Shown here in pieces: positions 18,390 through 26,774 of a DNA stretch of 64,000 nt. The stretch comes from Pseudomonas putida (GTDB lineage Bacteria > Pseudomonadota > Gammaproteobacteria > Pseudomonadales > Pseudomonadaceae). Each line of letters opens with the position of its first letter. Position 1 is the stretch's first letter. A program made the position numbers and the translations under genes. The DNA is taken from positions 3,418,001 through 3,482,000 of the forward strand of contig NZ_CP029693.1 of the NCBI RefSeq assembly GCF_003228315.1. Reading direction: 5' to 3'. Under the pieces are notes generated by a model. The model saw nothing but the letters and a program-made list of their open reading frames with translations. It ran no database searches and was not told the origin of the DNA.

Positions 18390-18941
18390 TTAAACGACCA
18401 ACTCCCCCGCCACTGCCGCCCGGGTCGCTTTGCCACATAGTTGCTCCACCAGCGCCAGGGCAAAGGCCAGCGCGGCACCCGAGCCCTGGGCCGTGATGCA
18501 GTTGCCATCGACCACCACCGGCTGATCGACGAAGTTGCAGCCTGAAAGTTGATGACTGGCGGAAGGCAGGCAGGTCATGCGCCGCTGACGCAGCACGCCG
18601 AAGGTTTGCAGTGCCAGTGCCGGGGCTTCGGCGATGCCTGCGAACAGGCGACCGGCTGCGGCCTGGTCCTTGATCAATTGTTGCAGGGGTTGGTGGGCGG
18701 CCAGGTGTTGCGCCCCGACGGCACCGCCCGGCAGGACGATCAGGTCGAAGGGTTGTGCCAGCAGGTCGATCAGCATGGCGTCACTGGTCAGGCGAGTGCC
18801 CCGGGCGCAGGTGAGCATGCGCCGTCTTTCGATACTGGCCAACACCACTTCCACCTTGGCGCGGCGTAGCACGTCGACCAGGGTTACGGCTTGCAGGTCA
18901 TCGATGCCCTCTGCAAGGGTAATCAAAGCTCTAAAGGTCAT
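18390..18941 (-). CDS. DJ-1/PfpI family protein (YajL-like) lacking the nucleophilic cysteine
   Basis: 183-residue flavodoxin-like protein of the DJ-1/YajL branch. The N-terminal ALITLAEGIDDLQAVTLVDVLRRA, with the conserved Glu at 11, and the LPGG loop at 70-73 are typical. The nucleophile elbow, ICASP or ICAGP in YajL and DJ-1, reads GIAEAP here, with Ala104 where the reactive Cys should be. The second Cys (C45, LTCARGT) is kept. Members act as chaperones, redox sensors or reported deglycases; the cysteine-dependent activities should be lost here. The ATG at 18941 is preferred to one eight codons upstream. Convergent with the MFS gene. Confidence 0.85.
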   Translation of the reverse strand: MTFRALITLAEGIDDLQAVTLVDVLRRAKVEVVLASIERRRMLTCARGTRLTSDAMLIDLLAQPFDLIVLPGGAVGAQHLAAHQPLQQLIKDQAAAGRLFAGIAEAPALALQTFGVLRQRRMTCLPSASHQLSGCNFVDQPVVVDGNCITAQGSGAALAFALALVEQLCGKATRAAVAGELVV

Positions 18942-19008
18942 AGGTGCAATCCACGGAATGATCATTAAAGCTTAGTCAGGTTTCCCTACCCTTGTTCGAG
19001 GCTCACCC

Positions 19009-19446
19009 TCACTTGATATAAAGCTGCGTCGACATCGTGTTGCCCGGCGCATTGATCGAGGTGTTGCTGAAGGTGAAGGTGCCTTCCTGTTTCCCGGCCA
19101 TATCGAAAATGTACAGATTGCCGACGGTTTTTCGACCGGCGACGCAATCGGTCAGGTTGCCGTTATCGAAGGCACAGACCGGCGTACGGGTGCCGTTCAG
19201 TTCGAAGCCGTCCAGCCCGACCTGGGGCTGGTTGCGGCCATAACCCACTTCCAGCACGTAGATCCTGATGTTCGGGCCACTGTGATTGCAGCGGGTCTGC
19301 GTCTGGCCTTCTTCAATGGTTTCAAAGCCACAGCCAGCGGATTCAACCTTCAGCACCTTTACCTGGGTCAATGGCGGTGCCGGGGCCGCCAGGGCGGTTT
19401 GTGCCCCCAGGAGCATGGCCAGCAGGATCAACAGACGCATTTTCAT
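19009..19446 (-). CDS. Small secreted protein, possibly DUF4879 family
   Basis: 145 residues with a clear Sec signal peptide (MKMRLLILLAMLLGAQTALA, cleavage after ALA). The mature part is beta-rich with four cysteines (GCGFE, TRCNHSG, PVCAF, TDCVAG), suggesting two disulfides. The segment IRIYVLEVGYGRNQPQV and the end NAPGNTMSTQLYIK resemble what I recall of YolA-like DUF4879 proteins; that assignment is tentative. No enzymatic motif is visible. It stands alone between the DJ-1-like gene and the purine permease. Likely periplasmic or exported. Confidence 0.78.
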   Translation of the reverse strand: MKMRLLILLAMLLGAQTALAAPAPPLTQVKVLKVESAGCGFETIEEGQTQTRCNHSGPNIRIYVLEVGYGRNQPQVGLDGFELNGTRTPVCAFDNGNLTDCVAGRKTVGNLYIFDMAGKQEGTFTFSNTSINAPGNTMSTQLYIK

Positions 19447-19667
19447 GAAATACACACCCCCAAAAATCAGGCGCGCAGTATGGCTGACTCAAGCCAAACG
19501 CAAAACATCGACGACGATCACTGCCATAGGCAGCCATAACCCTGTGCTACTGGTATGATGCGCGGCTTTTTCCGACCCACAGAAAAATCCCAGGCGCCTC
19601 GAGCGGTCTGTGCTTTGCTGTTGAGGTCGATACATTCACGGCGCCGGGCGCGCCACGGGGAGCAGAC

Positions 19668-20963
19668 ATGCTGGAAAGGCTGTTTCAACTCAAGGCACAC
19701 AACACCAACGTACGCACCGAGATTCTGGCGGGCGTCACGACCTTTTTGGCCATGGCCTACATTCTGTTCGTCAATCCGAGCATCCTCGGCGAGACCGGCA
19801 TGGACAAGGGCGCCGTCTTCGTCGCCACCTGTCTGGCAGCCGCTATCGGCTCGACGGTGATGGGCCTGATCGCCAACTATCCGATTGCCCTGGCACCGGG
19901 CATGGGTCTGAACGCCTTCTTCACCTACACCGTGGTCCTGCACATGGGTCACACCTGGCAAGTGGCACTGGGTGCGGTGTTCATCTCGGCCGTGTGCTTT
20001 TTCCTGCTGTCGATCTTCAAAATCCGTGAATGGATCATCAACAGCATCCCGCTGCCGCTGCGCTCGGCGATTGCTGCCGGTATCGGCCTGTTCCTGGCCC
20101 TGATCGCCCTGCACAACGCCGGCATCGTGGTCAGCAACCCGGCGACCATGGTCGGCCTTGGCGACCTGAAACAACCGGCGCCGATCCTCGCGACCCTCGG
20201 CTTCGCCCTGATCGTCGCCCTGGAGGCCCTCGCCGTGCGCGGTGCGGTGCTGATCGGCATTCTGGTGGTCACCATCGTTTCCATCGTCATGGGCTTCACC
20301 CCGTTCGGCGGCGTGATGTCGATGCCGCCTTCGCTGGCGCCGACCTTCCTGCAACTGGACATCAAGGGCGCGCTGGACATCGGTCTGGTCAGCGTGATCT
20401 TCGCCTTCCTGTTCGTCGACCTGTTCGACAACTCCGGCACCCTGATCGGCGTCGCCAAGCGCGCCGGCCTGATGGGCAAGGACGGCCACATGCCGAAAAT
20501 GGGCCGCGCCCTGATCGCCGACAGTACGGCGGCGATGGCCGGTTCCCTGCTGGGCACTTCGACCACCACCAGCTACATCGAATCCGCCGCGGGCGTGAGT
20601 GCCGGTGGCCGTACCGGCCTGACGGCCATCGTCGTGGCGATCCTGTTCCTGCTGGCACTGTTCTTCTCGCCACTGGCCGCCAGCGTTCCAGCCTTCGCCA
20701 CCGCCCCGGCGCTGCTGTTCGTCGCCGTGCTGATGACTTCCGGCCTGGCCGAAATAGACTGGGACGACATCACCGTGGCCGCGCCGGTTGTGATTACTTC
20801 ACTCGCCATGCCGCTCACCTACTCCATCGCCAACGGTATCGCTTTCGGCTTCATTTCCTGGACCGCCATCAAGCTGATGTCCGGTCGCGGTCGTGAGCTG
20901 AACCCGGCCCTGGTGATTCTGTCGATTCTGTTCGTGATCAAGCTCGGTTGGTTCAACGCATGA
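19668..20963 (+). CDS. NCS2/AzgA-like purine permease (guanine/hypoxanthine or adenine)
   Basis: 431-residue inner-membrane symporter with about twelve to fourteen helices. Family signatures are [21 protein letters not shown] at the N-terminus, [10 protein letters not shown] near residue 78, the [14 protein letters not shown] motif in the middle, and [23 protein letters not shown]. These identify the AzgA-like branch (GhxP/PurP-type) of proton-coupled nucleobase importers and not the UraA/UapA branch. The substrate is a purine base, exact preference unknown. The stop overlaps the trmA start codon by ATGA. Confidence 0.9.
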   Translation: MLERLFQLKAHNTNVRTEILAGVTTFLAMAYILFVNPSILGETGMDKGAVFVATCLAAAIGSTVMGLIANYPIALAPGMGLNAFFTYTVVLHMGHTWQVALGAVFISAVCFFLLSIFKIREWIINSIPLPLRSAIAAGIGLFLALIALHNAGIVVSNPATMVGLGDLKQPAPILATLGFALIVALEALAVRGAVLIGILVVTIVSIVMGFTPFGGVMSMPPSLAPTFLQLDIKGALDIGLVSVIFAFLFVDLFDNSGTLIGVAKRAGLMGKDGHMPKMGRALIADSTAAMAGSLLGTSTTTSYIESAAGVSAGGRTGLTAIVVAILFLLALFFSPLAASVPAFATAPALLFVAVLMTSGLAEIDWDDITVAAPVVITSLAMPLTYSIANGIAFGFISWTAIKLMSGRGRELNPALVILSILFVIKLGWFNA

Positions 20964-22039
20964 CATTTGATACCCAGGCCTACGCCGCTCAACTCGAAGA
21001 CAAGGTCACGCGATTGCGTGACCTTCTGGCCCCGTTCGATGCGCCAGAGCCAACCGTCTTCGACTCGCCGCTGCAGAACTTCCGCCTGCGCGCCGAATTC
21101 CGCCTGTGGCGCGAGGCCGGCGAGCGCCATTACGCGATGTTTTCCCAGGAAGACAAGCGCACGCCGATCCTGATCGAAGAGTTCCCGATTGCCAGCCTGC
21201 GCATCAACCAGTTGATGCCGCAGCTCAAGGCCGCGTGGCAGGCCAGCTCGGCCCTGAGCCACAAGCTGTTCCAGGTGGAGTTCCTCACCACCCTGGCCGG
21301 CGATGCCATGATCACCCTGTGCTATCACCGCCCGCTGGACGAGCACTGGCACGCGGCGGCTTCGAAACTGGCAGCCGACCTGAATGTCAGCGTCATCGGT
21401 CGCTCAAAGGGCAAGCGTGAAGTCATCGGCCACGACTACGTGGTGGAAAAACTGCAAGTCGGTGGGCGCACCTTCAGCTACCGCCAGCCGGAAGGCGCAT
21501 TCACCCAGCCCAACGGCACGGTGAACCAGAAGATGCTCAACTGGGCATTCGATGCACTGGGAGATCGCAAGGACGACTTGCTGGAGCTGTATTGCGGCAA
21601 CGGCAACTTCACCCTGCCGCTGGCCACCCGCGTGCGCAAGGTACTGGCCACCGAAATCAGCAAGACCTCGGTTAACGCAGCCTTGAGCAACCTCAGCGAA
21701 AACGCTGTGGATAACGTCACGCTGGTGCGCCTGTCCGCCGAAGAACTGACCGAAGCGCTGAACGAGGTCCGCCCGTTCCGTCGCCTGCACGGCATCGACC
21801 TGAAGAGCTACGAATTCGGCAGCGTCTTCGTCGACCCGCCCCGCGCCGGCATGGACCCGGATACCTGCGAACTGACCCGGCGTTTCGACAACATCCTGTA
21901 CATCTCCTGCAACCCGGAAACCCTGGCGGCCAACATCGCCCAACTGCACGACACCCACCGCATCACCCAATGCGCGATGTTCGACCAGTTCCCGTGGACG
22001 CATCACATGGAATCGGGCGTGTTGTTGACCCGGCGTTAA
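20960..22039 (+). CDS. trmA: tRNA (uracil-5-)-methyltransferase TrmA
   Basis: 359-residue SAM-dependent enzyme that makes ribothymidine at position 54 of tRNA. It has the SAM motif [16 protein letters not shown], the DPPRAGMDP segment, the catalytic nucleophile C317 in [10 protein letters not shown], and the general-base Glu in MESGVLL near the C-terminus. It lacks an iron-sulfur TRAM domain, as expected for TrmA. Its ATG overlaps the stop of the purine permease gene (ATGA), so translation is coupled. A strong terminator follows. Confidence 0.96.
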   Translation: MTFDTQAYAAQLEDKVTRLRDLLAPFDAPEPTVFDSPLQNFRLRAEFRLWREAGERHYAMFSQEDKRTPILIEEFPIASLRINQLMPQLKAAWQASSALSHKLFQVEFLTTLAGDAMITLCYHRPLDEHWHAAASKLAADLNVSVIGRSKGKREVIGHDYVVEKLQVGGRTFSYRQPEGAFTQPNGTVNQKMLNWAFDALGDRKDDLLELYCGNGNFTLPLATRVRKVLATEISKTSVNAALSNLSENAVDNVTLVRLSAEELTEALNEVRPFRRLHGIDLKSYEFGSVFVDPPRAGMDPDTCELTRRFDNILYISCNPETLAANIAQLHDTHRITQCAMFDQFPWTHHMESGVLLTRR

Positions 22040-22056
22040 TGCGTGCCTTCAGATAC

Positions 22057-22086
22057 AAAATAGCCGTCGTGATGACGGCTTTTTTG
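22057..22086 (+). terminator. Rho-independent terminator of trmA
   Basis: AGCCGTC (22062-22068), loop GTGAT, GACGGCT (22074-22080) and six T. It forms one arm of an inverted pair with 23131-23161 (see findings). Confidence 0.9.
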
Positions 22087-22092
22087 TGGGCG
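22062..22092 (+). repeat. Inverted-repeat copy A flanking the DUF4160/DUF2442 pair
   Basis: AGCCGTC, five-base loop, then GACGGCTTTTTTGTGGGCG. The same 31-base unit occurs in opposite orientation at 23131-23161; 28 of 31 positions agree and all differences are in the loop. Confidence 0.85.
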
Positions 22093-22093
22093 T

Positions 22094-22540
22094 TTAAAGC
22101 ACCACATCGGCCTTGCGTGGCCGCCCGCCTTTCTTGCCATTGGCCCTGGCGGCTTCAGCTTTCGCGGCGCTGCTCTGGCGGCCGTTGCGTGAAGCAATTA
22201 CCGAGGCGGCCATGGCCATCAATGACTGGCTCGCCGAAATCATGCCTGCGAGGGAGACATCCACGTCCTTGCCTTCATGGCACAGTGCGGTACCGCCGAA
22301 ACCGATGGTCAGCCCGGCAAAATCCTCGGCCTCGAAATCGTCGAACTCGGGATAATTCGCCACTGGCAGCAGGACACCGCTGCCATCTTCGAAGGTGACG
22401 GCCAGGCAAGGGTCAATAAAGTTGACGGCCGTCGCTTGCAGGCTGTTGTTTCTGCGCAACTGCCCACGCTTGATAGCTTCGTCCACACCACTTTCCGTGA
22501 TCGGTGTGTCTGCCTGGGCCTTAGCCTTTATCGTTCTCAT
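22094..22540 (-). CDS. DUF2442 family protein (putative antitoxin-like partner)
   Basis: 148 residues. The central part (VNFIDPCLAVTFEDGSGVLLPV, then LCHEGKDVDVSLAGMI) is the DUF2442 pattern. The C-terminus is Ala/Lys/Arg-rich (KAEAARANGKKGGRPRKADVVL) and contains a GGRPRK AT-hook-like motif that could contact DNA. It is encoded second in a two-gene unit: its ATG at 22540 overlaps the stop of the DUF4160 gene. DUF4160-DUF2442 neighbours recur in bacteria and are often listed as toxin-antitoxin-like, but activity is not established. The stop lies two bases from inverted-repeat copy A. Confidence 0.82.
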   Translation of the reverse strand: MRTIKAKAQADTPITESGVDEAIKRGQLRRNNSLQATAVNFIDPCLAVTFEDGSGVLLPVANYPEFDDFEAEDFAGLTIGFGGTALCHEGKDVDVSLAGMISASQSLMAMAASVIASRNGRQSSAAKAEAARANGKKGGRPRKADVVL

Positions 22541-22965
22541 AACTCGATCTCCACACATTCCTGTGCACCTATCAGGGACAGCCGCGTTGTGTTCGTTTCA
22601 GGTTCGTAGCGAGCACATCCAATCATGTTGGTCGTGCTGACGACTCTTTTCACTGCGACGACCTCTTTGCTGTGCCAGTCCCACAATTGATTTTCCAGAC
22701 AGACTGTCTGCAATTTTCGCCACCAGATCCCTCGAGCACGCAGCAAATGGACAGGCTGCTTGAGCGAATGACGCAAACCCTCAAGCACCGCCAAGGGCGG
22801 GTGGCGCGAAAGCGGGACCACGTCCCAGAGCTCGACACCGTTGTGCCAGAAGCTGAACCTGAATCTCGCACTCCACGTGCCGGCATCCACATGCGCATGA
22901 GGCGGACAATGCTCGTCACGCAACAGGATCACCACCCAAAGCCCTTTGTAGCTGCATACCTTCAT
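22537..22965 (-). CDS. DUF4160-like protein, first gene of the pair
   Basis: 142 residues. The N-terminal LLRDEHCPPHAHVDAG carries the PPHxHV motif typical of DUF4160 proteins. The rest, including FWHNGVELWDVVPLSRHPPLAVLEGL, is longer than the roughly 80-90 residues usual for that family, and the C-terminal half is not recognised. It is rich in Trp, Cys and His. It is translationally coupled (ATGA, 22537-22540) to the DUF2442 gene. The gene is less GC-rich and uses less typical codons than its neighbours, which fits acquisition. No RNase or other catalytic motif can be pointed to beyond the His motif. Confidence 0.78.
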   Translation of the reverse strand: MKVCSYKGLWVVILLRDEHCPPHAHVDAGTWSARFRFSFWHNGVELWDVVPLSRHPPLAVLEGLRHSLKQPVHLLRARGIWWRKLQTVCLENQLWDWHSKEVVAVKRVVSTTNMIGCARYEPETNTTRLSLIGAQECVEIEL

Positions 22966-23130
22966 GCTAACCCATCCGTTAGGTTAATGAGCCCATGGAC
23001 TCGAAATTCCTTGGAAAAATCCGATCACCGGTGCTGAATTTCGCACCGAAAATACGCATCTGAGCCTAGCGTTCAGACTGCTGGGCGTTCGCGGGGCAAC
23101 CTTGAAAAATCGTTAGCAATCCTTTCCCAT

Positions 23131-23161
23131 CGCCCACAAAAAAGCCGTCACAAGGACGGCT
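23131..23161 (-). repeat. Inverted-repeat copy B flanking the DUF4160/DUF2442 pair; terminator of the tautomerase gene
   Basis: Read on the minus strand: AGCCGTC, loop CTTGT, GACGGCTTTTTTGTGGGCG. It is a good Rho-independent terminator for the minus-strand tautomerase gene that ends at 23180 and mirrors copy A. Confidence 0.88.
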
Positions 23162-23179
23162 GTCTTGCCTTTCTGCACA

Positions 23180-23386
23180 TCACCCCGGCTGATTTTTCCG
23201 AAGCTCGGTCGTGGTAACGCCCATGTGCCCCCAGTTATCGGTGTCGATTTCCTCGATCACGATGTGGGTCAGTTCCGGTGGCTTGCCGAGGACGCGTTGC
23301 AGGGTCTCGGTGATTTCCGCGATGACCTGGGCTTTCTGTTCCCGTGTCACGCCGTCACGGGTAATACGAACGCTGACGAAAGGCAT
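23180..23386 (-). CDS. 4-oxalocrotonate tautomerase family protein
   Basis: 68 residues, slightly longer than classic 4-OT (about 62). After removal of the initiator Met the chain begins with Pro1 (MPFVSVRIT), the catalytic base of the superfamily. The motif REQKAQVIAEITETLQRVLGKPPELTHIVIEEIDTDNWGHMG is typical of 4-OT-like tautomerases; Arg11 of 4-OT has no clear counterpart, so the substrate may differ. It is divergent from a LysR gene 118 bases away, which suggests control by that regulator. The downstream terminator is inverted-repeat copy B. Confidence 0.88.
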   Translation of the reverse strand: MPFVSVRITRDGVTREQKAQVIAEITETLQRVLGKPPELTHIVIEEIDTDNWGHMGVTTTELRKNQPG

Positions 23387-23504
23387 GCTGCATCTCCTGC
23401 TCGGTGGATAAGAAAGCTGACCTGTGGAGCGTCACTGTATCCGTGCGCAGGCATCTGATAAATACTGATTCCCACACTTCATTTGATCCCCGGTGTAATC
23501 AATC

Positions 23505-24416
23505 ATGCAGCGACAATTCGACGATCTTCAGTTGGGCAGCATCGAGCTGTTCTGCCTGGCCGCCGAGGCCGGCAGTTTTACTGCCGCGGCGTTGGTGGCA
23601 GGGGTTACGCCGGCTGCGGTGAGTCGATCGGTGTCGCGCATGGAAGAACGCCTGGGCGTACGGCTGTTCGCGCGCACCACCCGCAGCGTCAAGTTGACCG
23701 ACAGTGGTCGGCGCTACTACGAAGAATGCCGCCAGGCACTGGCGCAGCTGGTGGAAGCCCAGCGGGAAGTCATGGGCCAGCAACAGGTCCCGTCCGGCAC
23801 CTTGCGCATCAGTATCCCGACTACCTACGCCCATCACCGGATCCTGCCGTTGATGCCGGCCTTTCGCGCGCGTTATCCGGCGGTGAAGGTCGAGTCGCAC
23901 ATCAGCAATCGCAACATCGATTTCGTCGGCGAAGGCTATGACATGGCGATTCGTGTGCGGGCGATTCCGGATTCCGGCCTGATTGCACGGCCACTGGAAG
24001 ACGCCGCGCTGGTGATGATCGCCAGCCCCGAGTACCTCAAGCAGGCCGGCACCCCGCAAACCCTCGATGACTTGCAACGGCACGAATGCATTCAATACGA
24101 ATTGCCCAGCAGTGGACGGCGCATCGCCTGGCTGTTCAATGACGAGGGTGTGGAGCGTGAGATTCTGGCCGAGGGCAACTTCTGTTGTTCCGACGATGTG
24201 CTGGGTGGCGTGACCCTGGCGAAAAACGGCGCGGGCCTGTTCCAGACCTATAAGTTCATCGTCGAAAAGGAACTGGCCGACGGCTCGTTGGTGGAAGTGC
24301 TCAAGCCTTACGGCGGACGTTCGCGGCCATTTACCCTGCTCTATCCGCAAAGCCGTCACATGCCGTTGAGGCTTCGGGCAATCATTGATTTTCTTGTCGA
24401 ACATTTGCCCCGTTAA
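23505..24416 (+). CDS. LysR-family transcriptional regulator
   Basis: 303 residues. The N-terminal winged helix-turn-helix (about 13-72, LFCLAAEAGSFTAAALVAGVTPAAVSRSVSRMEERLGVRLFARTTRSVKLT) is followed by a CrgA-type effector domain (about 98-300, GTLRISIPTTYAHHRILPLMPAF...). Such CrgA-like regulators usually control the divergently transcribed neighbour, here the tautomerase gene, but can also act elsewhere. A REP-like repeat begins inside its stop codon. Confidence 0.92.
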   Translation: MQRQFDDLQLGSIELFCLAAEAGSFTAAALVAGVTPAAVSRSVSRMEERLGVRLFARTTRSVKLTDSGRRYYEECRQALAQLVEAQREVMGQQQVPSGTLRISIPTTYAHHRILPLMPAFRARYPAVKVESHISNRNIDFVGEGYDMAIRVRAIPDSGLIARPLEDAALVMIASPEYLKQAGTPQTLDDLQRHECIQYELPSSGRRIAWLFNDEGVEREILAEGNFCCSDDVLGGVTLAKNGAGLFQTYKFIVEKELADGSLVEVLKPYGGRSRPFTLLYPQSRHMPLRLRAIIDFLVEHLPR

Positions 24417-24488
24417 AAGATCGCAGCCTGCGGCAGCTCCTACATGGGAATTCGTACACCCTGTAGCGGCCGCAGGCTGCGATCTTTT
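24415..24488. repeat. REP-like inverted repeat (GATCGCAGCC family)
   Basis: AAAAGATCGCAGCCTGCGGC mirrored by GCCGCAGGCTGCGATCTTTT; sister of 1805-1880. It starts within the LysR stop codon TAA (24414-24416) and may act as its terminator. Confidence 0.88.
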
Positions 24489-24544
24489 CAAGTGTTCGAT
24501 CACCGCACACAAATAGCTGACGGACCGCCTCTTCAATTGACCAC

Positions 24545-24558
24545 ATTAACTAGTTAGT
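24545..24558. promoter_or_regulatory. Candidate TetR operator upstream of aroQ (quinate promoter 1)
   Basis: ATTAACT|AGTTAGT, a 14-base dyad with one mismatch, 63 bases before aroQ. A related dyad, ACTACCC|GGTTAGT, lies at 28861-28874 upstream of quiC. Together they suggest a consensus ACTAACY-RGTTAGT. Confidence 0.55.
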
Positions 24559-24621
24559 ACAATTTATCTCCACAGGCTGGAATTCTGGCCAATGCCAAAA
24601 ATAATAAGTGGAGAAAATTCG

Positions 24622-25062
24622 ATGTCCCCCATCATTCTGGTGCTCAACGGCCCCAATCTGAACCTGCTGGGCACCCGTGAACCGGCGACTTACGGCTATG
24701 AAACCCTGGCTGACATTTCCAGGCTGTGCGGTCGTGCAGCCGAAGAGTTCGGCCTGGCGGTGGAGTTTCGCCAGACCAACCATGAAGGCGAACTGATCGA
24801 CTGGATTCACGGCGCTCGCGGCCGCTGCGCCGGGATCGTGATCAACCCGGCGGCCTGGACCCACACTTCGGTGGCCATTCGCGATGCACTGGTCGCCAGC
24901 GAATTGCCGGTGATCGAGGTGCACTTGTCCAACGTCCACGCCCGCGAGCCGTTTCGCCACCACTCCTTCGTGTCAGCCATCGCCATCGCGGTCATGGCCG
25001 GGTTCGGCAGCCACGGCTATCGCCTGGCGCTGGAGCATTTCAGCCAACGTCTGAAAGGGTGA
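24622..25062 (+). CDS. aroQ: 3-dehydroquinate dehydratase, type II (catabolic paralogue)
   Basis: 146-residue dodecameric enzyme that dehydrates 3-dehydroquinate to 3-dehydroshikimate. [13 protein letters not shown] at 9-21, catalytic Tyr24 (YGYETL) and the active-site His in [17 protein letters not shown] are intact. GGAG lies before the ATG at 24622; ten upstream in-frame codons are excluded. The following gene is quinate/shikimate dehydrogenase, overlapping by four bases, and quiC is close by. It is therefore the degradative copy (as PA0245, aroQ2, in P. aeruginosa) and not the biosynthetic one. Confidence 0.95.
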   Translation: MSPIILVLNGPNLNLLGTREPATYGYETLADISRLCGRAAEEFGLAVEFRQTNHEGELIDWIHGARGRCAGIVINPAAWTHTSVAIRDALVASELPVIEVHLSNVHAREPFRHHSFVSAIAIAVMAGFGSHGYRLALEHFSQRLKG

Positions 25063-25922
25063 ACATCGTGAACCAGCATCCAACGGTATTGGCCGGCCTG
25101 ATCGGCGCCGGTATCCAGGCCTCACGTACGCCTGCCCTGCACGAGCACGAAGGCGACGCCCAGGGCATGCGCTACCTGTATCGCCTGATCGACCTCGATC
25201 AGCTGCAACTGGACAGCAACGCCCTGCCAGACCTGCTGACAGCCGCCGAGCGCATGAACTTCACCGGCCTGAACATCACCTTCCCGTGCAAGCAGGCGAT
25301 CATCCCGCTGCTGGACGAACTGTCGCCTGAAGCGCGCGGCATCGGCGCGGTGAACACCGTCGTGCTCAAGGACGGCAAACGCATCGGCCACAACACCGAC
25401 TGCCTGGGATTTGCCGAGGGTTTTCGCCGTGGCTTGAAGGGCGTTGCCGTTGAACGTGTGGTCCAGATGGGGGCTGGTGGCGCCGGCGCGGCGGTTGCCC
25501 ACGCGCTGCTGAGCGAAGGCGTACGGCAATTGAGTATTTTCGATGTGGACATCAGCCGCGCCCAGAGCCTGGCGGACAACCTCAACCAGCATTTCGGCAA
25601 GGGCCGCGCCGTGGCCGGGCATGACTTGGCTGGTACCTTGATCGAAGCTGACGGCCTGGTGAATACGACGCCGATGGGGATGAAAAAACTGCCGGGCATG
25701 CCAGTCCCGGTCGAGCTGCTGCGCACCGAGTTGTGGGTGGCCGAGATTGTCTATTTCCCATTGGAAACCGAGCTGTTGCGCAATGCCCGCGCCCTGGGTT
25801 GCCGCACACTGGATGGCGGCAACATGGCGGTGTTCCAGGCCGTGAAGGCGTTTGAATTGTTCAGCGGCGTGGTGCCGGATGCGCAGCGGATGCTGGCGCA
25901 TTTTCAGAGCATGAATGGCTGA
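25059..25922 (+). CDS. Quinate/shikimate dehydrogenase (QsuD-like, AroE superfamily)
   Basis: About 285-287 residues. It oxidises quinate to 3-dehydroquinate and/or shikimate to 3-dehydroshikimate with a nicotinamide cofactor. The substrate loop reads [15 protein letters not shown], as in Corynebacterium QsuD, in place of the SxSP loop of biosynthetic AroE. The catalytic Lys in [10 protein letters not shown] and Asp in GHNTDCLGF are present, and the Rossmann motif is GAGGAGAAV. The loop following it lacks an NRT-type NADP clamp (FDVDISRAQ, with Asp), favouring NAD. The GTG at 25059 overlaps the aroQ stop; a GTG at 25068 is an equal alternative start. Confidence 0.9.
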   Translation: MNIVNQHPTVLAGLIGAGIQASRTPALHEHEGDAQGMRYLYRLIDLDQLQLDSNALPDLLTAAERMNFTGLNITFPCKQAIIPLLDELSPEARGIGAVNTVVLKDGKRIGHNTDCLGFAEGFRRGLKGVAVERVVQMGAGGAGAAVAHALLSEGVRQLSIFDVDISRAQSLADNLNQHFGKGRAVAGHDLAGTLIEADGLVNTTPMGMKKLPGMPVPVELLRTELWVAEIVYFPLETELLRNARALGCRTLDGGNMAVFQAVKAFELFSGVVPDAQRMLAHFQSMNG

Positions 25923-25928
25923 AAAAGC

Positions 25929-25991
25929 ATCGCGGGCAAGCCTTGCTCCTACAAGTCATCATGGACCGTAGGAGCGAGGCTTGCCCGCGAA
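25929..25991. repeat. REP-like doublet (GCTTGCCCGCGA variant)
   Basis: CATCGCGGGCAAGCCTTGCTCCTAC and GTAGGAGCGAGGCTTGCCCGCGA in head-to-head order between the convergent dehydrogenase and TetR genes. Confidence 0.8.
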
Positions 25992-25995
25992 AGCG

Positions 25996-26673
25996 TCAGG
26001 CCTTCAGATATCGCAGCACAGACTCGCAAATCATCTCCCGATGACGCTGCTTGATGGCTTCATCCGGCAAGTCGATCTGAAAAATCTCACCGAAGGTGTG
26101 ACGGTTCGATACGCGATAGAAGCAGAACGAACTGATCAGCAAATGCACATCCAGCGGATCAAGACCACCGCGGAACACACCCAGCTCGGCACCGCGACGC
26201 AGAATCTCGCCCAATGAATCGAGGATGGTGTTGTTCATCGCCTTGATGGCATCGGACTGTTTCACATACTCGGCGTTGTGAATGTTCTCGATGCTGACGA
26301 TGCGCACGAAATCGACATTGCGGTCATGGTGATCGAAAGTGAACTCCACCAGCCGCCGAATCGCCTCCACCGGCGCCAGTTCGGTCAGGTGCAGACGGTT
26401 TTCGGTGCTGCGAATATCGCCGTAGAGTTTTTCCAGCACCTCGACGTAGAGCTGTTCCTTACTGCCGAAGTAGTAATAGATCATGCGCTTGGACGTATGG
26501 ATGCGCTCGGCAATGGCATCGACGCGAGCACCGGACAACCCTTGCTGGACGAACTCGACAATCGCCTCTTGCAGGATGTTCTCGCGGGTTTTTTCCGGGT
26601 TGTTCTTGCGACTCTTGCGCGGTTCGGCAACGGGTTGCTCGGGCGCTGCGGAGAAGTCTGAAGTCATCGTCAT
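25996..26673 (-). CDS. TetR-family regulator, probable quinate-pathway repressor
   Basis: About 225 residues. The TetR helix-turn-helix is at about 30-75 (TRENILQEAIVEFVQQGLSGARVDAIAERIHTSKRMIYYYFGSKEQLYVEVLEKLY), preceded by a basic tail (EPRKSRKNNPEK). The C-terminal domain is of the type found in regulators beside quiC (PA0243 in P. aeruginosa). Its location between the aroQ operon and quiC makes both its likely targets; candidate operators are at 24545 and 28861. The start is uncertain: ATG 26673 is annotated, and GTG 26697 or ATG 26667 are alternatives with equally weak ribosome sites. Confidence 0.88.
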   Translation of the reverse strand: MTMTSDFSAAPEQPVAEPRKSRKNNPEKTRENILQEAIVEFVQQGLSGARVDAIAERIHTSKRMIYYYFGSKEQLYVEVLEKLYGDIRSTENRLHLTELAPVEAIRRLVEFTFDHHDRNVDFVRIVSIENIHNAEYVKQSDAIKAMNNTILDSLGEILRRGAELGVFRGGLDPLDVHLLISSFCFYRVSNRHTFGEIFQIDLPDEAIKQRHREMICESVLRYLKA

Positions 26674-26774
26674 TGCGGGCTCACGGCCATCATGCACAAG
26701 CTGGCGATTATGAGCCGCGCCGCACGGTGAAGGAAGCCGTGCGGCAGCGGTTTGTCGAAGCGATTACGATTTTC

